64,000 nt of DNA from Microbispora sp. NBC_01189 (GCF_036010665.1 NZ_CP108581.1:6009501-6073500), one strand, 5' to 3'. Shown: positions 16,822 through 25,697, counted from the stretch's first letter. The notes: generated from the letters alone by a model not told the origin. Program-made: numbers and translations.

Positions 16822-18936
16822 TCATGATGCTCCATGGGGAACTCGCCCATTCGTCAGCTGCGCGGGCTCGGACAGCACGACAGCGGCTGCCGGGAAGTCG
16901 GCCAGACGGGTCGCGAGCGTCTCGACGGCGAGTTCGCGGGGCAGCAGTGCGCTGAACTTGAGCCCGTTCAGCGCGCGGTCGTCGACTTCGGGCCGGCTGA
17001 GCCTTTCGGCGAGGCCCTGCCGCCATCCGGTGCCGGTGAGGTCGTTCCTCAGCCTGATGTGCAGGTCGTCCACGCGCTGGGTCGGATCGGCGAGCGGGCC
17101 GAGCGTGGCCTTGATCGTGGCGTTGGCGCGGTATCCGGCCCAGGTCCACCACTGCAGGTCGCCGTCGTCACGCACGATCACGGTGCCTTCGGGCCGGGCG
17201 AGATCGCGGCTGTCTTCACGTATTCGCGTGAGACCGTTCACCGCGCGGCGGGTGAGCTTCACCGGAGGGTCGGAGCCCAGGACGACGTCACGCATGGCTC
17301 GCGACAGCGCGAAGGAGGCGCCGCCCGCCATCGTGGTCGCCCAGCGAGCCTTGCCGCCGCCCCCTTCCACGGGCTGGACGAAGCACCGCCGTCGTTTCCA
17401 GTCGATCCAGTCCACCATCCAGGTACGGCCGGCCAGCAGCAGGAGGCGTGGCCCGGTGACGGCGGACGTCAGCAGGCTGGGGTCCGTCCGGCCGATCTCG
17501 GCGTTGCCGTGCAGGACGGTGAACTCAGGCGGCGCCGTGAAGACCGCGGTGAGATCCATGAAGTTCCGCCGTCCGAAGCGCTGCTCGGCCTGCGGGCCGA
17601 CGAGCAGGGAACCACCGTCGCGTTCGAGAAAGCCCTGCGCGACGAGGTGATCGAGCACCGGCCGTGCGTGCCGTTCGCCGAAGGGGCCGAGGCCGTGCCA
17701 CCAGTCCGGCCACAGGGCGTCGCCTGTCCGGCCCTCCTGCAAGGTCAGGGCGAGGAGTTGTTGCGCGACGATGTGCCGGGGCGCCGAGGGCGGCTGCAGG
17801 GGCTCGACGTAGCCCGTGCTCCACAGCAGCAAAAGCCCCGCCGAGGCGAGGAGATCCTCTGTGGTCAGGGCCAGGACGAGGCAGTTGCGCCGCGCTCCCG
17901 AGCGCCTTCCCGTACGGCCGAGCCGCTGGAGGAACGACGCGACCGACCAGGGAGCGTTGATCTGGATGACCCGATCCAGGTCACCGACGTCGATGCCCAG
18001 TTCGAGCGTGGAGGTCGAGACGATGACGCAGTCACGCGACTGGGCGAAGGCCTCCTCCGCGCGCCGGCGCTCATCGGCGGAGAGGGAGGAATGGGACAGG
18101 AACGTCGTGACGCCGTTGTCGCGCAGTAGCCGGCCGAGTTCCTCCACCATCCGGCGGGAGTCGCAGAAGACGAGCCGTTTCTCGCCGTGGTGGAGCGCGG
18201 CGATGACGCGGGCGGCGTTGGCGACGGAGCCGACGTGGTCCAGCTCCACGTCGGCCGCGCCGGGTCCCGCCCCCGTCTCCGGGGCGATCACCTCCGCGGG
18301 GCGGTTTCCGGAGCCCGCACCTTGAAGCCAGGAAAGCAGATCGTGTGGGTTGCCCACGGTCGCCGACAGACCGATGCGCTGAAGCGGCCGTCCGGCCAGC
18401 CGGGTGAGGCGCTCCAGGACGGCGAGCAGGTGCCAGCCGCGGTCGTCGCGGGCGAAGGCGTGCACCTCGTCGACCACGACCGACCGCAGATCCGCCAGGA
18501 GGCGGCGGTGGTCCACCCCGTTGCCGATGAGCATGGCCTCCAGGGACTCCGGGGTGGTCAGCAGGATGTCGGGCGGGTCACGCAGGATCGCCTGACGGCG
18601 GGAGCCGGACACGTCGCCGTGCCAGAGCTCGACCCGCCTGCCGAGCCAGCCCGCGTACGCCTGCAGGCGGGGCGCCAGGTTGTTGAGCAGGGCCTTCAGC
18701 GGGCAGACGTACAGGACCGATAGGCCGGTCCAGGCCTGTTCCTCCATCGCGGAAAGCAGCGGGAAGACCGCCGCCTCGGTCTTGCCACCGGCCGTCGGCG
18801 CGATCAGCAGCGCGTCCTGTCCGTCGCCGATCGGGCCGAGCGCGTCCTGCTGCAGTGGCCGCAGCCGGGTCCAGCCGAGCGTGTTCGCGAGGTGGTACGC
18901 GATCGTCGGATGCAGCGCGAGCGTCGGCGAGGTCAC
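16822..18936 (-). CDS. Lhr/BrxHI-like superfamily 2 DNA helicase
   Basis: 704 residues. SF2 motifs in order: Q-motif region RLRPLQQDAL, Walker A APTAGGKT (46-53), TTPESLE, DEVH (156-159), LSATVGNP, and motif VI QRLGRTGRR. The spacing resembles Lhr-type helicases and the BrxHI protein found with BrxD in type 2 BREX/Pgl loci. The C-terminal ~250 residues are less conserved. It is the last gene of a seven-gene operon; its ATG overlaps the stop of the BrxD-like gene (ATGA). The predicted role is unwinding or translocating on DNA as an effector or sensor of the system. No BREX methylase (PglX) or PglZ is present. Confidence 0.85.
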   Translation of the reverse strand: MTSPTLALHPTIAYHLANTLGWTRLRPLQQDALGPIGDGQDALLIAPTAGGKTEAAVFPLLSAMEEQAWTGLSVLYVCPLKALLNNLAPRLQAYAGWLGRRVELWHGDVSGSRRQAILRDPPDILLTTPESLEAMLIGNGVDHRRLLADLRSVVVDEVHAFARDDRGWHLLAVLERLTRLAGRPLQRIGLSATVGNPHDLLSWLQGAGSGNRPAEVIAPETGAGPGAADVELDHVGSVANAARVIAALHHGEKRLVFCDSRRMVEELGRLLRDNGVTTFLSHSSLSADERRRAEEAFAQSRDCVIVSTSTLELGIDVGDLDRVIQINAPWSVASFLQRLGRTGRRSGARRNCLVLALTTEDLLASAGLLLLWSTGYVEPLQPPSAPRHIVAQQLLALTLQEGRTGDALWPDWWHGLGPFGERHARPVLDHLVAQGFLERDGGSLLVGPQAEQRFGRRNFMDLTAVFTAPPEFTVLHGNAEIGRTDPSLLTSAVTGPRLLLLAGRTWMVDWIDWKRRRCFVQPVEGGGGKARWATTMAGGASFALSRAMRDVVLGSDPPVKLTRRAVNGLTRIREDSRDLARPEGTVIVRDDGDLQWWTWAGYRANATIKATLGPLADPTQRVDDLHIRLRNDLTGTGWRQGLAERLSRPEVDDRALNGLKFSALLPRELAVETLATRLADFPAAAVVLSEPAQLTNGRVPHGAS

Positions 18937-20258
18937 GACAGGTCGAGCTCCACGTCGTCCGCGGAGACCGCGGGGCGGGCGCGGCGGAGCGCGTTCAGCT
19001 CGTCGTCGTTCAGCTCGCTCTCAGCGACCTCGACCTCCCGGTAGTCCCGGCGAGGGTCGAAGTCCTCGTGGTCCGAGACGCGGTACAGCACATCGGCGAC
19101 GAGCTTGCGGAGGAAGATCCGGGGCGCGACGCCGACTCCCAGGTGCCCGGCGACCGCGGTGGCCAGATCCTTGATGTAGGCGTCGTCGATGAGCTGCCTG
19201 ATCCGCGGCTCGGCCGGATCCCCCTGGGCGTACAGGTCGCGTACGGCACAGCCCAGCTGGACCAGCTTGTCCCGGTCGAAGCCGGTGAGCCGGATCTGTA
19301 CCGAACGGGCGGTGTCGAACCGCGCGTCCGTCTTGAAGTCGGCGTGCAGCCGCTGAGCCAGGGCCGGAGACCGCTTCACTCCCTGCTGACCGTCGTAGAA
19401 GGCGGGAGTGCCGGTGATGACCAGATAGAGCCCCGGGAAGCGGCCCTTGTCGATCTCGTCGATGAGCTGCCGGAGCGTGTTGAGGCTCCGCTCGCGGTTG
19501 TCGCTGCGCATCCGCTGAAGGGTCTCGACCTCGTCGAGCACGACCAGCAGCCCCGAGTAGCCGCAGTCGCGCAGCACGACGAGCAGGCCCTGCAGGAAGT
19601 GCAGGGCGGCGGTCGAGTCGACGTCTCCCTTGAGACCGGCGTAGCGGCGGATGCTCGACGCGACGTTGGGCTCACCGCCCACCCAGGCGAGCAGTTGGTC
19701 CGCAGTGGCGTGGTCGCCCGCCAGCCTCGCCCGGCGATAGGAGCGCAGCGCGGCCGCGAACGCGGGGGCGTTCTTGGCGGTCTCGGCCAGCCGCGACTCG
19801 ATGAGCTCATCGACCGCCGTCGCCATCGCCCTGCGATCGTCCTTCGGGACCGCGGCGTCGTCCTCGAGGGCGAGAAGCCAGGTGTCCACGATGTCGCGCA
19901 ACGCGCTCGGCGGCGAACTCGCGGTGCTCAGCCCGCCGATCAGGGATCGGTAGACGGTCTCCAGCCGGTGCAGGGGTGTGGTCCGGTCCGAGATCTGGAT
20001 CTCGCTGGTCGCCATCTTCTTCCGTTTGGCCTTTTCGGCCAGCCAACGGGCGAAGAACGTCTTGCCCGAGCCGTACTCGCCGCGGACCGCCTTGAAGCCC
20101 GCGCCGCCCGCCGTGACCGCCGTGAGATCGTCGTCGAGCGCCTTCTCGAACCGCTCCATGCCGACCGCGAACATGTCCAGGCCGTTGCGCGGTACGGTCC
20201 CACGGCCCAGAGCGTCGATGATCTGGCGTCGTCTGGCCCGGCTGACCTTCCCTGTCAC
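18933..20258 (-). CDS. BrxD-like P-loop ATPase (DUF2791 type)
   Basis: 441 residues. It starts with a helical segment (RRRQIIDALGRGTVPRNGLDMFAVG) characteristic of BrxD, then Walker A GEYGSGKT (60-67), followed by many helices and Walker B GLLVVLDEVE (about 237-245) with a downstream sensor region (LYLVITGTPAFYDGQQGVK). Overlaps on both sides (ATGA with the kinase gene upstream and the helicase downstream) show tight coupling. BrxD accompanies BrxHI in BREX type 2 systems, where its exact job is unknown. Here it follows a kinase/phosphatase/vWA triad instead. Confidence 0.85.
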   Translation of the reverse strand: MTGKVSRARRRQIIDALGRGTVPRNGLDMFAVGMERFEKALDDDLTAVTAGGAGFKAVRGEYGSGKTFFARWLAEKAKRKKMATSEIQISDRTTPLHRLETVYRSLIGGLSTASSPPSALRDIVDTWLLALEDDAAVPKDDRRAMATAVDELIESRLAETAKNAPAFAAALRSYRRARLAGDHATADQLLAWVGGEPNVASSIRRYAGLKGDVDSTAALHFLQGLLVVLRDCGYSGLLVVLDEVETLQRMRSDNRERSLNTLRQLIDEIDKGRFPGLYLVITGTPAFYDGQQGVKRSPALAQRLHADFKTDARFDTARSVQIRLTGFDRDKLVQLGCAVRDLYAQGDPAEPRIRQLIDDAYIKDLATAVAGHLGVGVAPRIFLRKLVADVLYRVSDHEDFDPRRDYREVEVAESELNDDELNALRRARPAVSADDVELDLS

Positions 20259-21727
20259 GGCTCACTCTCCTCAAGGAACTGCTCTTCCAACAGCCCCACG
20301 TTCAGCTCGACCGTACGGTCGCCGTCCTTCAAAATGATCACGTCTGTCTGCTCCACGTTCAGCAGGTTCTTCAGCGCCCGCATGAGCAGGACGGTCCGAT
20401 CGGGCGTCTCCTTGAGCCACGACGCGATGGCCGCCACCGAGTCGCGCCCGGTACCCGCGGCGAGGCGGTCGATGAGATGAGCCACCTCGACGTCGTCGAT
20501 GACGCCGCCCCGCGGAGCGAGTCGCCGCTGCTCCGCATAGGTCTCCGAAGCGATCACCCGCTGTCCCAGCGTCGGTGCGGCCGGCGGGGCCGAAGGTTGC
20601 GGCTTCGGTCGCGGTGCGAAGATGACGGGTTCCCGGCGCGGGGCCGGAGGCGGGGGCGCCGGTGACGAAGGGGCCGGGCTCGGCGGGAGGACGACTGGGG
20701 CTTTGAACGGGGAGACGGACGCCCACGGCCGATCGGAGGGCGGAGCCGGTGGCTGCGCCAGAGGCGACTCGCCTCCCGTGATTCCGCCGATCGGGACCCT
20801 GCCACGTGAGCCCTTGGGGGAGTCAGTGTGGAGGCCGGACGAGGCGGGCTGCTCGCCGGACACCGGACGAGGCACCCTGACGGTCGTACGCCGAGACAAT
20901 GCCCGCACCCAGTCGGACGCGCTCGGCCGGGTGCCACGTGGACCGGCGGCGTTGGTGAACAGTCTCTGGACCGCCGTGACCACGTGCTCCGGCAGGCCAG
21001 GAAGCAGTTCGAGGCTCTGGCCCGGCCGTACGCCTGCAGCCTGCGCCAGCACTCGGGCGACGAGCAGCGCAAGCTTGTATCGGTCGGTGTCGACGTCAGG
21101 GCCACTCGTCGTCTGGTATGGGTCGTTCCAGTCGGGCGTGTGCGCCTGCCGCAGCACCGGCTCCGCTCCGTGCCGGCGCAGGCCGTCGCAGTCGAGCATG
21201 AAGACCTTGTATGGCTGGCCCGGGCGCCACAGAAGGTTCCGGAAGGACAGGTCCCCGACGATCCACCCATGAGTGTGCAGTAGGTCGATCAGCTTGGCGG
21301 CCAGCGTCGCGAGTTCGAGGCGGCCTGCGATGTCCGGCTGGTGCAGGTCCTGCCATGCCCAGTTCGGCTTGTACAGCAGATACTGCAGCTCCACCAGCTT
21401 TGGATTGCCGCCGACCGGACCATAGAACTCGTCCGGGACACATCGCATGAGGAACCCGGTCACCCGGTCTCCGTGCACCACCCGCGCGACGGGCCAGGCG
21501 CACTGGGCCAGCAGGTGGCCGACTTCTCCGGTCCGATGGCCGAACGCGACGAGTTCCGCCAGGGCAGTCGCGTTCACCTGGCCCGCCTGCGGCATGTACT
21601 CCTTGTAGACGAGGTTCTCCGGACCGAGCACACGGATGACCACGCCCTGGCCGCCTTCGCCGAGACGGTCGTCAGCAAGGGGCAGGGATCCGCGCGGGCG
21701 GTCAAGCGGGTGCGGGGTGAAACCCAT
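20255..21727 (-). CDS. Divergent protein kinase of a TerY-P triad
   Basis: 490 residues. The N-terminal ~250 residues are a kinase-like fold: glycine loop GEGGQG (23-28), Lys42 in LVYKEY, catalytic loop GDLSFRN (Asp159, Asn164) in place of HRDxxxxN, and metal-binding DCDG (179-182) in place of DFG. This GDL...N / DxD variant is typical of kinases next to TerY-like vWA and PP2C proteins. Residues about 270-400 are Pro/Ser-rich and disordered. The C-terminal ~90 residues form a helical domain (WLKETPDRTVLLMRALKNLLN) ending in an acidic tail. ATG follows GGAG; the gene abuts the PP2C gene with no gap. It probably phosphorylates a component of the same operon. Confidence 0.82.
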   Translation of the reverse strand: MGFTPHPLDRPRGSLPLADDRLGEGGQGVVIRVLGPENLVYKEYMPQAGQVNATALAELVAFGHRTGEVGHLLAQCAWPVARVVHGDRVTGFLMRCVPDEFYGPVGGNPKLVELQYLLYKPNWAWQDLHQPDIAGRLELATLAAKLIDLLHTHGWIVGDLSFRNLLWRPGQPYKVFMLDCDGLRRHGAEPVLRQAHTPDWNDPYQTTSGPDVDTDRYKLALLVARVLAQAAGVRPGQSLELLPGLPEHVVTAVQRLFTNAAGPRGTRPSASDWVRALSRRTTVRVPRPVSGEQPASSGLHTDSPKGSRGRVPIGGITGGESPLAQPPAPPSDRPWASVSPFKAPVVLPPSPAPSSPAPPPPAPRREPVIFAPRPKPQPSAPPAAPTLGQRVIASETYAEQRRLAPRGGVIDDVEVAHLIDRLAAGTGRDSVAAIASWLKETPDRTVLLMRALKNLLNVEQTDVIILKDGDRTVELNVGLLEEQFLEESEP

Positions 21728-22621
21728 TCAGACGCTCCAGACGCACACGGCGGTCCGGTCGTCGTCGTGCGTCTTCTTCCGGAAGCTCATCTGCCGGAAG
21801 AACTCCGGCAGAGACGGCGGTCCCTGGCTCCACCAGGCCGCCAGCCCGGTGCTCAGCTCCGGCGCCCGCATGGGGTTGGACAGCCCGTCGGTGCACAGCA
21901 TGAGCATGTCACCGGCATGCAGGTAGCCAGTCCGCACCTCGACGCGGTCGACGTCTCGGGGCAGGGCGCATGTGGAGCTGTCGATCACACCGTCGTCCTC
22001 CCCCTGCTTGCGGAACGAGGAGGTCCACTTGCCTTCGCGCAGAAGCCACGCGGTGGAGTCACCCACCCGCACGAGCGTTATGCGATGACGTGACTGATCG
22101 GGCAGATCCTCGATGAGCGCGGCGAGAAACGTCGTCGACAGTGAGTCGGGCGCCGCCGGCTCCTCGGCCGCGCGGTTGTTGATGGCACTGGCGACATTCT
22201 CCACGAAGCATCTGGCTGCCCAGTCGAGGTCGGTGGCCTGAGCGAAGAAGTTGTGAAGATGCTCATGAGCGGCCCCGCATGCCCTGACGGCGCCGATGTG
22301 CGAAAGCTCCTTGCTGCCCACGCCATCTGCCACGCAGGCCAGCAGCATCCCCTCGCCATCCTGCCAGAGCCCCATCGCGTCCTGGCGGACCGTGCCATAG
22401 TGGCGATGAATGTCCCCCCGGATAGAGGCGGCGCGTACCGTCAGGCCGGGCAGGTCGGCGCCATCGATCTCGCTGTCCGGTCGCCGGAAGACCGGCAACG
22501 GGCCTGGTCGGGAAACCAGCCGCGGCTCGCGGCCGAAGACCTGCGGCTCGGCCGGCTCGGTCTCTTCCCACCCGATCTCAGGCACGGCATACCCCTGGAC
22601 CTGCTCCATGTGCGTTTCCAT
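21728..22621 (-). CDS. PP2C-family Ser/Thr phosphatase of a TerY-P triad
   Basis: 297 residues, with an N-terminal ~60-residue extension before the PPM fold. Metal-binding motifs are all present: VRQDAMG (80-84), VADGVGS (98-103), VGDST (186-190), CTDGLS (243-248) and DDDRT near the C-terminus. It is therefore likely an active Mn/Mg-dependent phosphatase opposing the kinase encoded immediately downstream. ATG 22621 is used; an internal ATG at 22609 with GGAA upstream is an equally good start. It lies 16 bases after the vWA gene. Confidence 0.9.
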   Translation of the reverse strand: METHMEQVQGYAVPEIGWEETEPAEPQVFGREPRLVSRPGPLPVFRRPDSEIDGADLPGLTVRAASIRGDIHRHYGTVRQDAMGLWQDGEGMLLACVADGVGSKELSHIGAVRACGAAHEHLHNFFAQATDLDWAARCFVENVASAINNRAAEEPAAPDSLSTTFLAALIEDLPDQSRHRITLVRVGDSTAWLLREGKWTSSFRKQGEDDGVIDSSTCALPRDVDRVEVRTGYLHAGDMLMLCTDGLSNPMRAPELSTGLAAWWSQGPPSLPEFFRQMSFRKKTHDDDRTAVCVWSV

Positions 22622-22637
22622 TTCCGTGCTGCCTTGA

Positions 22638-23309
22638 TCAGAGCGGGTCGGCGGCCAGGACCGTGTAGCCCGGCACCTGGTCGGGAATGACGATCTGAGG
22701 GGTTCCCGAGGGGTTGGTCAACGAGGCCATTACCGAGTTGACTACGGAGTTGACCAACTGCCTTGCGAACTCGTGGAGCACCTGCGTCGGTGACAGGCCG
22801 TCGTTCGCGATGAACGCCCGGAGCGTGGCCACCTGCTGCAGCGTTGACGGATCCGCATCGCCGAAGCCGAACGCCAGGATGTTGGGGTGGGCCCGGAAGT
22901 CGTGACTGACCAGGTTCTTGTGCTCGACCTGCCACTCGTCGGTCGGGAGCCCGTCGGTGAGGAAGAACACTGTAGGCCGGTAAGTAACATGCCCGGCCTG
23001 CTTCAGCGCGGTGACGTCCTGCTCGATGGTGCTCTTCAGCAGCGAGAACGCGGCTCCGTAGTTGGTCGCACCGCTTGGGGTGAGCTGCGGCACCGAATGC
23101 ACGTCGTTGAGGTCGGCCAGCGGGAGCAGCACTTCGGCGGTGCTGCTGAATGCGATGATGCCGAGCCTTGCCCGGTCTGCCACTGCGGGCTCCGTCGCGA
23201 TCGCCCTGTAGAGCTCGGGAAGCTGCTGGTTGATGGCATCGAGGGGTGGTCCCTGCATGGAGTACGACTCGTCACAGACCAGGTAGAAGGGGAGTACCTG
23301 TTCGCTCAT
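22638..23309 (-). CDS. vWA domain protein (TerY-like)
   Basis: 223 residues, almost entirely one von Willebrand A domain. The metal-ion-dependent adhesion site is complete: DESYS (Asp13, Ser15, Ser17), SGATNYG (Thr82) and LTDG (Asp119). ATG 23309 is chosen because GAGGA precedes it and the protein then begins right at the first vWA strand. TerY-like vWA proteins form operonic triads with a PP2C phosphatase and a kinase, as here; such triads have been proposed to act in stress and phage defence. It starts ten bases after the single-TM protein gene. Confidence 0.9.
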   Translation of the reverse strand: MSEQVLPFYLVCDESYSMQGPPLDAINQQLPELYRAIATEPAVADRARLGIIAFSSTAEVLLPLADLNDVHSVPQLTPSGATNYGAAFSLLKSTIEQDVTALKQAGHVTYRPTVFFLTDGLPTDEWQVEHKNLVSHDFRAHPNILAFGFGDADPSTLQQVATLRAFIANDGLSPTQVLHEFARQLVNSVVNSVMASLTNPSGTPQIVIPDQVPGYTVLAADPL

Positions 23310-23319
23310 CAGGTGGTCC

Positions 23320-23859
23320 TCAGCTCTCAGTAATGGGGGAGCAGCCGCCGGAGACGAAGTAGATCTCCATGGAGATCGATCCGCTCGGCGCGGCGAGGTC
23401 GTGGAAGTTGCGGGTGGCGGCCGTCTGGAAGATCCCGGGGAACGCCCTGCCGGCGGCCGCGTTGACTCGTGTCGCCAGATGGACGCCTTCTCCCGCTCCG
23501 CCGTTGGCGCCGAAGGTGAGCACCATGCCGGCGTGCCGGCCCGACAGGCGCTTCTTGTGCTTGAGCAGCTCTCGCCGCACCGCACCGAGCAGTTCGGCGT
23601 CGGAGGCGCCGGTGTTCACCCGGAAGGAGACCTTGGTGGGCTTGGCGGCCACGCCGGCGGCGCGGGTGGCGCACGGGGACGGCGACGGGCTCGCCGAGGG
23701 CGACGCGCTTCCCTTACCCGCGAGGGGCTTGGCCGGGAGGGGTGGTGGCGCCTGCGCGCCCAGCATGATGATCGTGAGCCCCAGCAGGAGGTCGGCGAAC
23801 AGCCAGCCGGCGAGGAGTAACGACGGGACGGAACCGCGACGGCCGACCACGGGTGTCAT
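23320..23859 (-). CDS. Single-TM protein resembling MotB/ZorB in layout
   Basis: 179 residues. A short basic N-terminus is followed by one membrane helix, LLLAGWLFADLLLGLTIIML (14-33), containing an Asp at position 23. Then come a Pro/Ser linker (38-65) and a periplasmic domain of about 105 residues with MVLTFGANGGAG and ending SISMEIYFVSGGC. An Asp within the single helix, a linker and an OmpA-sized domain are the layout of MotB, ExbD and ZorB. The OmpA peptidoglycan-binding signature itself is not convincing, so the comparison is architectural. The start overlaps the stop of the membrane coiled-coil gene. It may form a complex with that protein. Confidence 0.6.
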   Translation of the reverse strand: MTPVVGRRGSVPSLLLAGWLFADLLLGLTIIMLGAQAPPPLPAKPLAGKGSASPSASPSPSPCATRAAGVAAKPTKVSFRVNTGASDAELLGAVRRELLKHKKRLSGRHAGMVLTFGANGGAGEGVHLATRVNAAAGRAFPGIFQTAATRNFHDLAAPSGSISMEIYFVSGGCSPITES

Positions 23860-25583
23860 CCCTCGGCTCGCTCGTGGTCGTGTCCCGCCCGGCCCGGCAC
23901 GCCGCCCCTGTCGAGGGCCGCAGGCTCGTGCGGGTCACCCGTGCCTCCGGCCGGGACCGAGGCCGGAGCCGGGACGGCCGTATCGGTGCCGGAGGGACTC
24001 CCGGAAGCGGTGGCAAGGCCGGCGGTGACGGCCGCCGCGGCCTGCCGTACCGCGTCGTCCAGCCGCGCGACGGACGCCTGCAGTGCGGCGAGCTCGGGGG
24101 CGGTGACCTTACGGACGGCCGCCGGAACCTCCTGCAGGGCCCGAGCCAGCTCGGTGGGCAGCCGGTCCAGGGCGTCCCGCGTCTCCTCCAGCAGCAGTAC
24201 GGTGCGACCGGCGGTGTCCGAGACCATCTCGATCCTCGCGGCGTGTGCGCTCGCGGTCCCGGCCCAGTCGTCGAGCGCCTCTCTGACGTCAGCTCCGGCG
24301 CCGCCGAGCACGGCGGCGAGGGTGCCGCTGCCGCTGGTGAGGGCATGACTGATCCGGTCGCCGCTCTCGGTGGCGGCGGTCTCCACCCGGCCCACGGCAG
24401 AACCGATAGCGGAACCGATACCGGCCGTCGCGCTCACCAGTTCACCGACCCGCCCGTCCAGGCTCGCCGCCGTTTCACGTACGGTCTGGCCGGTCGAGTC
24501 CGCCAGATCCAGCACAACTCGGCCGGTCGAGTCCGCCAGCTCCCGCACCGTCTGGCCCGTCGAGCTCGCGAGGTCGCGCACGACCTGCCCGGTGGACGCC
24601 GTCATGTCGTGTACGGCCTGCCCGGTCACGGTCGCCAGTTCGTCGATCGACTTCCGTACGCCGGTGGTCGAGTCGAGGATCACGGTGCCGAGCCGGTCGC
24701 CCACGCGGTCAACCGCCGCATCGGTCTTCTCGCCTACTGAGTCGATGGCGTAGGCGGTCCGATCTACGGACTGGAGCAGGGTCTCGGCGGCGGAGGTGAC
24801 AGCGGTCATGTGCTTGTCGAGAATCGCCATCGAGTCCCGCACCTCGGCGACACCCGCCGTCAGCGCGTCGGTGGTCTGACTGGTGGCTTCCAGCGCCGTG
24901 GCGAGCGCGTCCAGCACCTGGGTGTGGATTTTGCCGATGGTCTCGCCCACCCTGTGCATCTCGGCCGCGCTCTTGGTCAGCTCGGCCTGGAAGCGGGCCG
25001 GAGAGGCCAGCCGCACCTGAGCAAGCACCAGGGTCGCGCGGGTGAGCGCGGCCAGCAGACGTGAGCGGAGGACGGCGGCGTCTTCCTCTGCCCGCTGCTC
25101 GATCATGCGGCGCAGGAGCCGCTCGACGAGAGTGACGACGATGAGCAGGCCGATCACTCCCAGCGTCATGAAGGCGACGCTGTCGAACCGCAGCCAGCCC
25201 GGAAGCCTTCCGTCGAAGCCCTGCTGCCACATCTCCAGGAACGGCCGGCGCGCCGCCTCGACGCCGGCCGCCGCCAGGGTCTCGCCGTACGCCGTCGTGG
25301 CCGTCTTTAGTCCGAACCAGGTGGTGACGATCGGGAGGAAGACAAGGACCGGCTGGACGACGTCGATGATTCGGAACGCGCTGTGCCAGAAGCTGGAATC
25401 GGCGACAGGGCGAACCGTCTCTCCGGCCGGGAACGCGGCGAACAGATCCACCTCGCACCATCGCTCGGCCTGGGCCGGAGTGACCACTGCTTGTGCGAGT
25501 TCCCGAAGCTGCTCGGCCCGGGGTTTCAGGCCCGGGTGCTTGGAGAGCACGCGAAGTTCGGCGGCGAGATCCTGATTCGTCAC
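23856..25583 (-). CDS. Membrane-anchored long coiled-coil protein (ZorA-like layout)
   Basis: About 575 residues from GTG 25583 (GAGAGGA upstream, wide spacing; an upstream start is possible). A cytoplasmic segment of ~70 residues leads to two membrane helices (IIDVVQPVLVFLPIVTTWFG and VAFMTLGVIGLLIVVTLVE). The remaining ~400 residues are a predicted continuous coiled coil rich in Ala, Thr, Val and Asp. A stretch of five 11-residue units (consensus VVRDLADSTGQ) lies at about residues 310-370. It is the first gene of the seven-gene operon. With the single-TM partner it recalls ZorA/ZorB and other stator-like pairs, but no MotA/ExbB domain is recognisable, so it could equally be an MCP-like sensor scaffold. 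Confidence 0.6.
   Translation of the reverse strand: MTNQDLAAELRVLSKHPGLKPRAEQLRELAQAVVTPAQAERWCEVDLFAAFPAGETVRPVADSSFWHSAFRIIDVVQPVLVFLPIVTTWFGLKTATTAYGETLAAAGVEAARRPFLEMWQQGFDGRLPGWLRFDSVAFMTLGVIGLLIVVTLVERLLRRMIEQRAEEDAAVLRSRLLAALTRATLVLAQVRLASPARFQAELTKSAAEMHRVGETIGKIHTQVLDALATALEATSQTTDALTAGVAEVRDSMAILDKHMTAVTSAAETLLQSVDRTAYAIDSVGEKTDAAVDRVGDRLGTVILDSTTGVRKSIDELATVTGQAVHDMTASTGQVVRDLASSTGQTVRELADSTGRVVLDLADSTGQTVRETAASLDGRVGELVSATAGIGSAIGSAVGRVETAATESGDRISHALTSGSGTLAAVLGGAGADVREALDDWAGTASAHAARIEMVSDTAGRTVLLLEETRDALDRLPTELARALQEVPAAVRKVTAPELAALQASVARLDDAVRQAAAAVTAGLATASGSPSGTDTAVPAPASVPAGGTGDPHEPAALDRGGVPGRAGHDHERAEG
24486..24650. repeat. 33-bp tandem repeats encoding hendecad coiled-coil units
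   Basis: GGCC(G/C)GTC-like landmarks recur at 24488, 24521, 24554, 24587 and 24620, exactly 33 bases apart. Each unit encodes 11 residues (xVRDLADSTGQ), the hendecad period of some membrane-proximal coiled coils. Confidence 0.7.
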
Positions 25584-25668
25584 GGAAGGCCGACGTCCTC
25601 TCGGCAGATTCGGGTCAGCGTCAGATGGGGTTTCGGATGGACCGATCCAGACGCGGGAAATCGGCGTG

Positions 25669-25697
25669 ATCTTTTCGGGTCCTGGTGTGAATGTCAA
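25669..25697 (-). promoter_or_regulatory. Predicted sigma-70-type promoter of the seven-gene operon
   Basis: On the minus strand: perfect -35 TTGACA (25697-25692), 17-base spacer, -10-like AAAGAT (25674-25669, 3/6 match). It predicts a leader of about 80 bases before GTG 25583. Confidence 0.5.

Noticed and set aside
16822..20258. A complete BREX type 2 (Pgl) system
   Set aside because: No PglX methylase, PglZ, PglY or PglW-like protein was found; only BrxD-like and BrxHI-like proteins are present.
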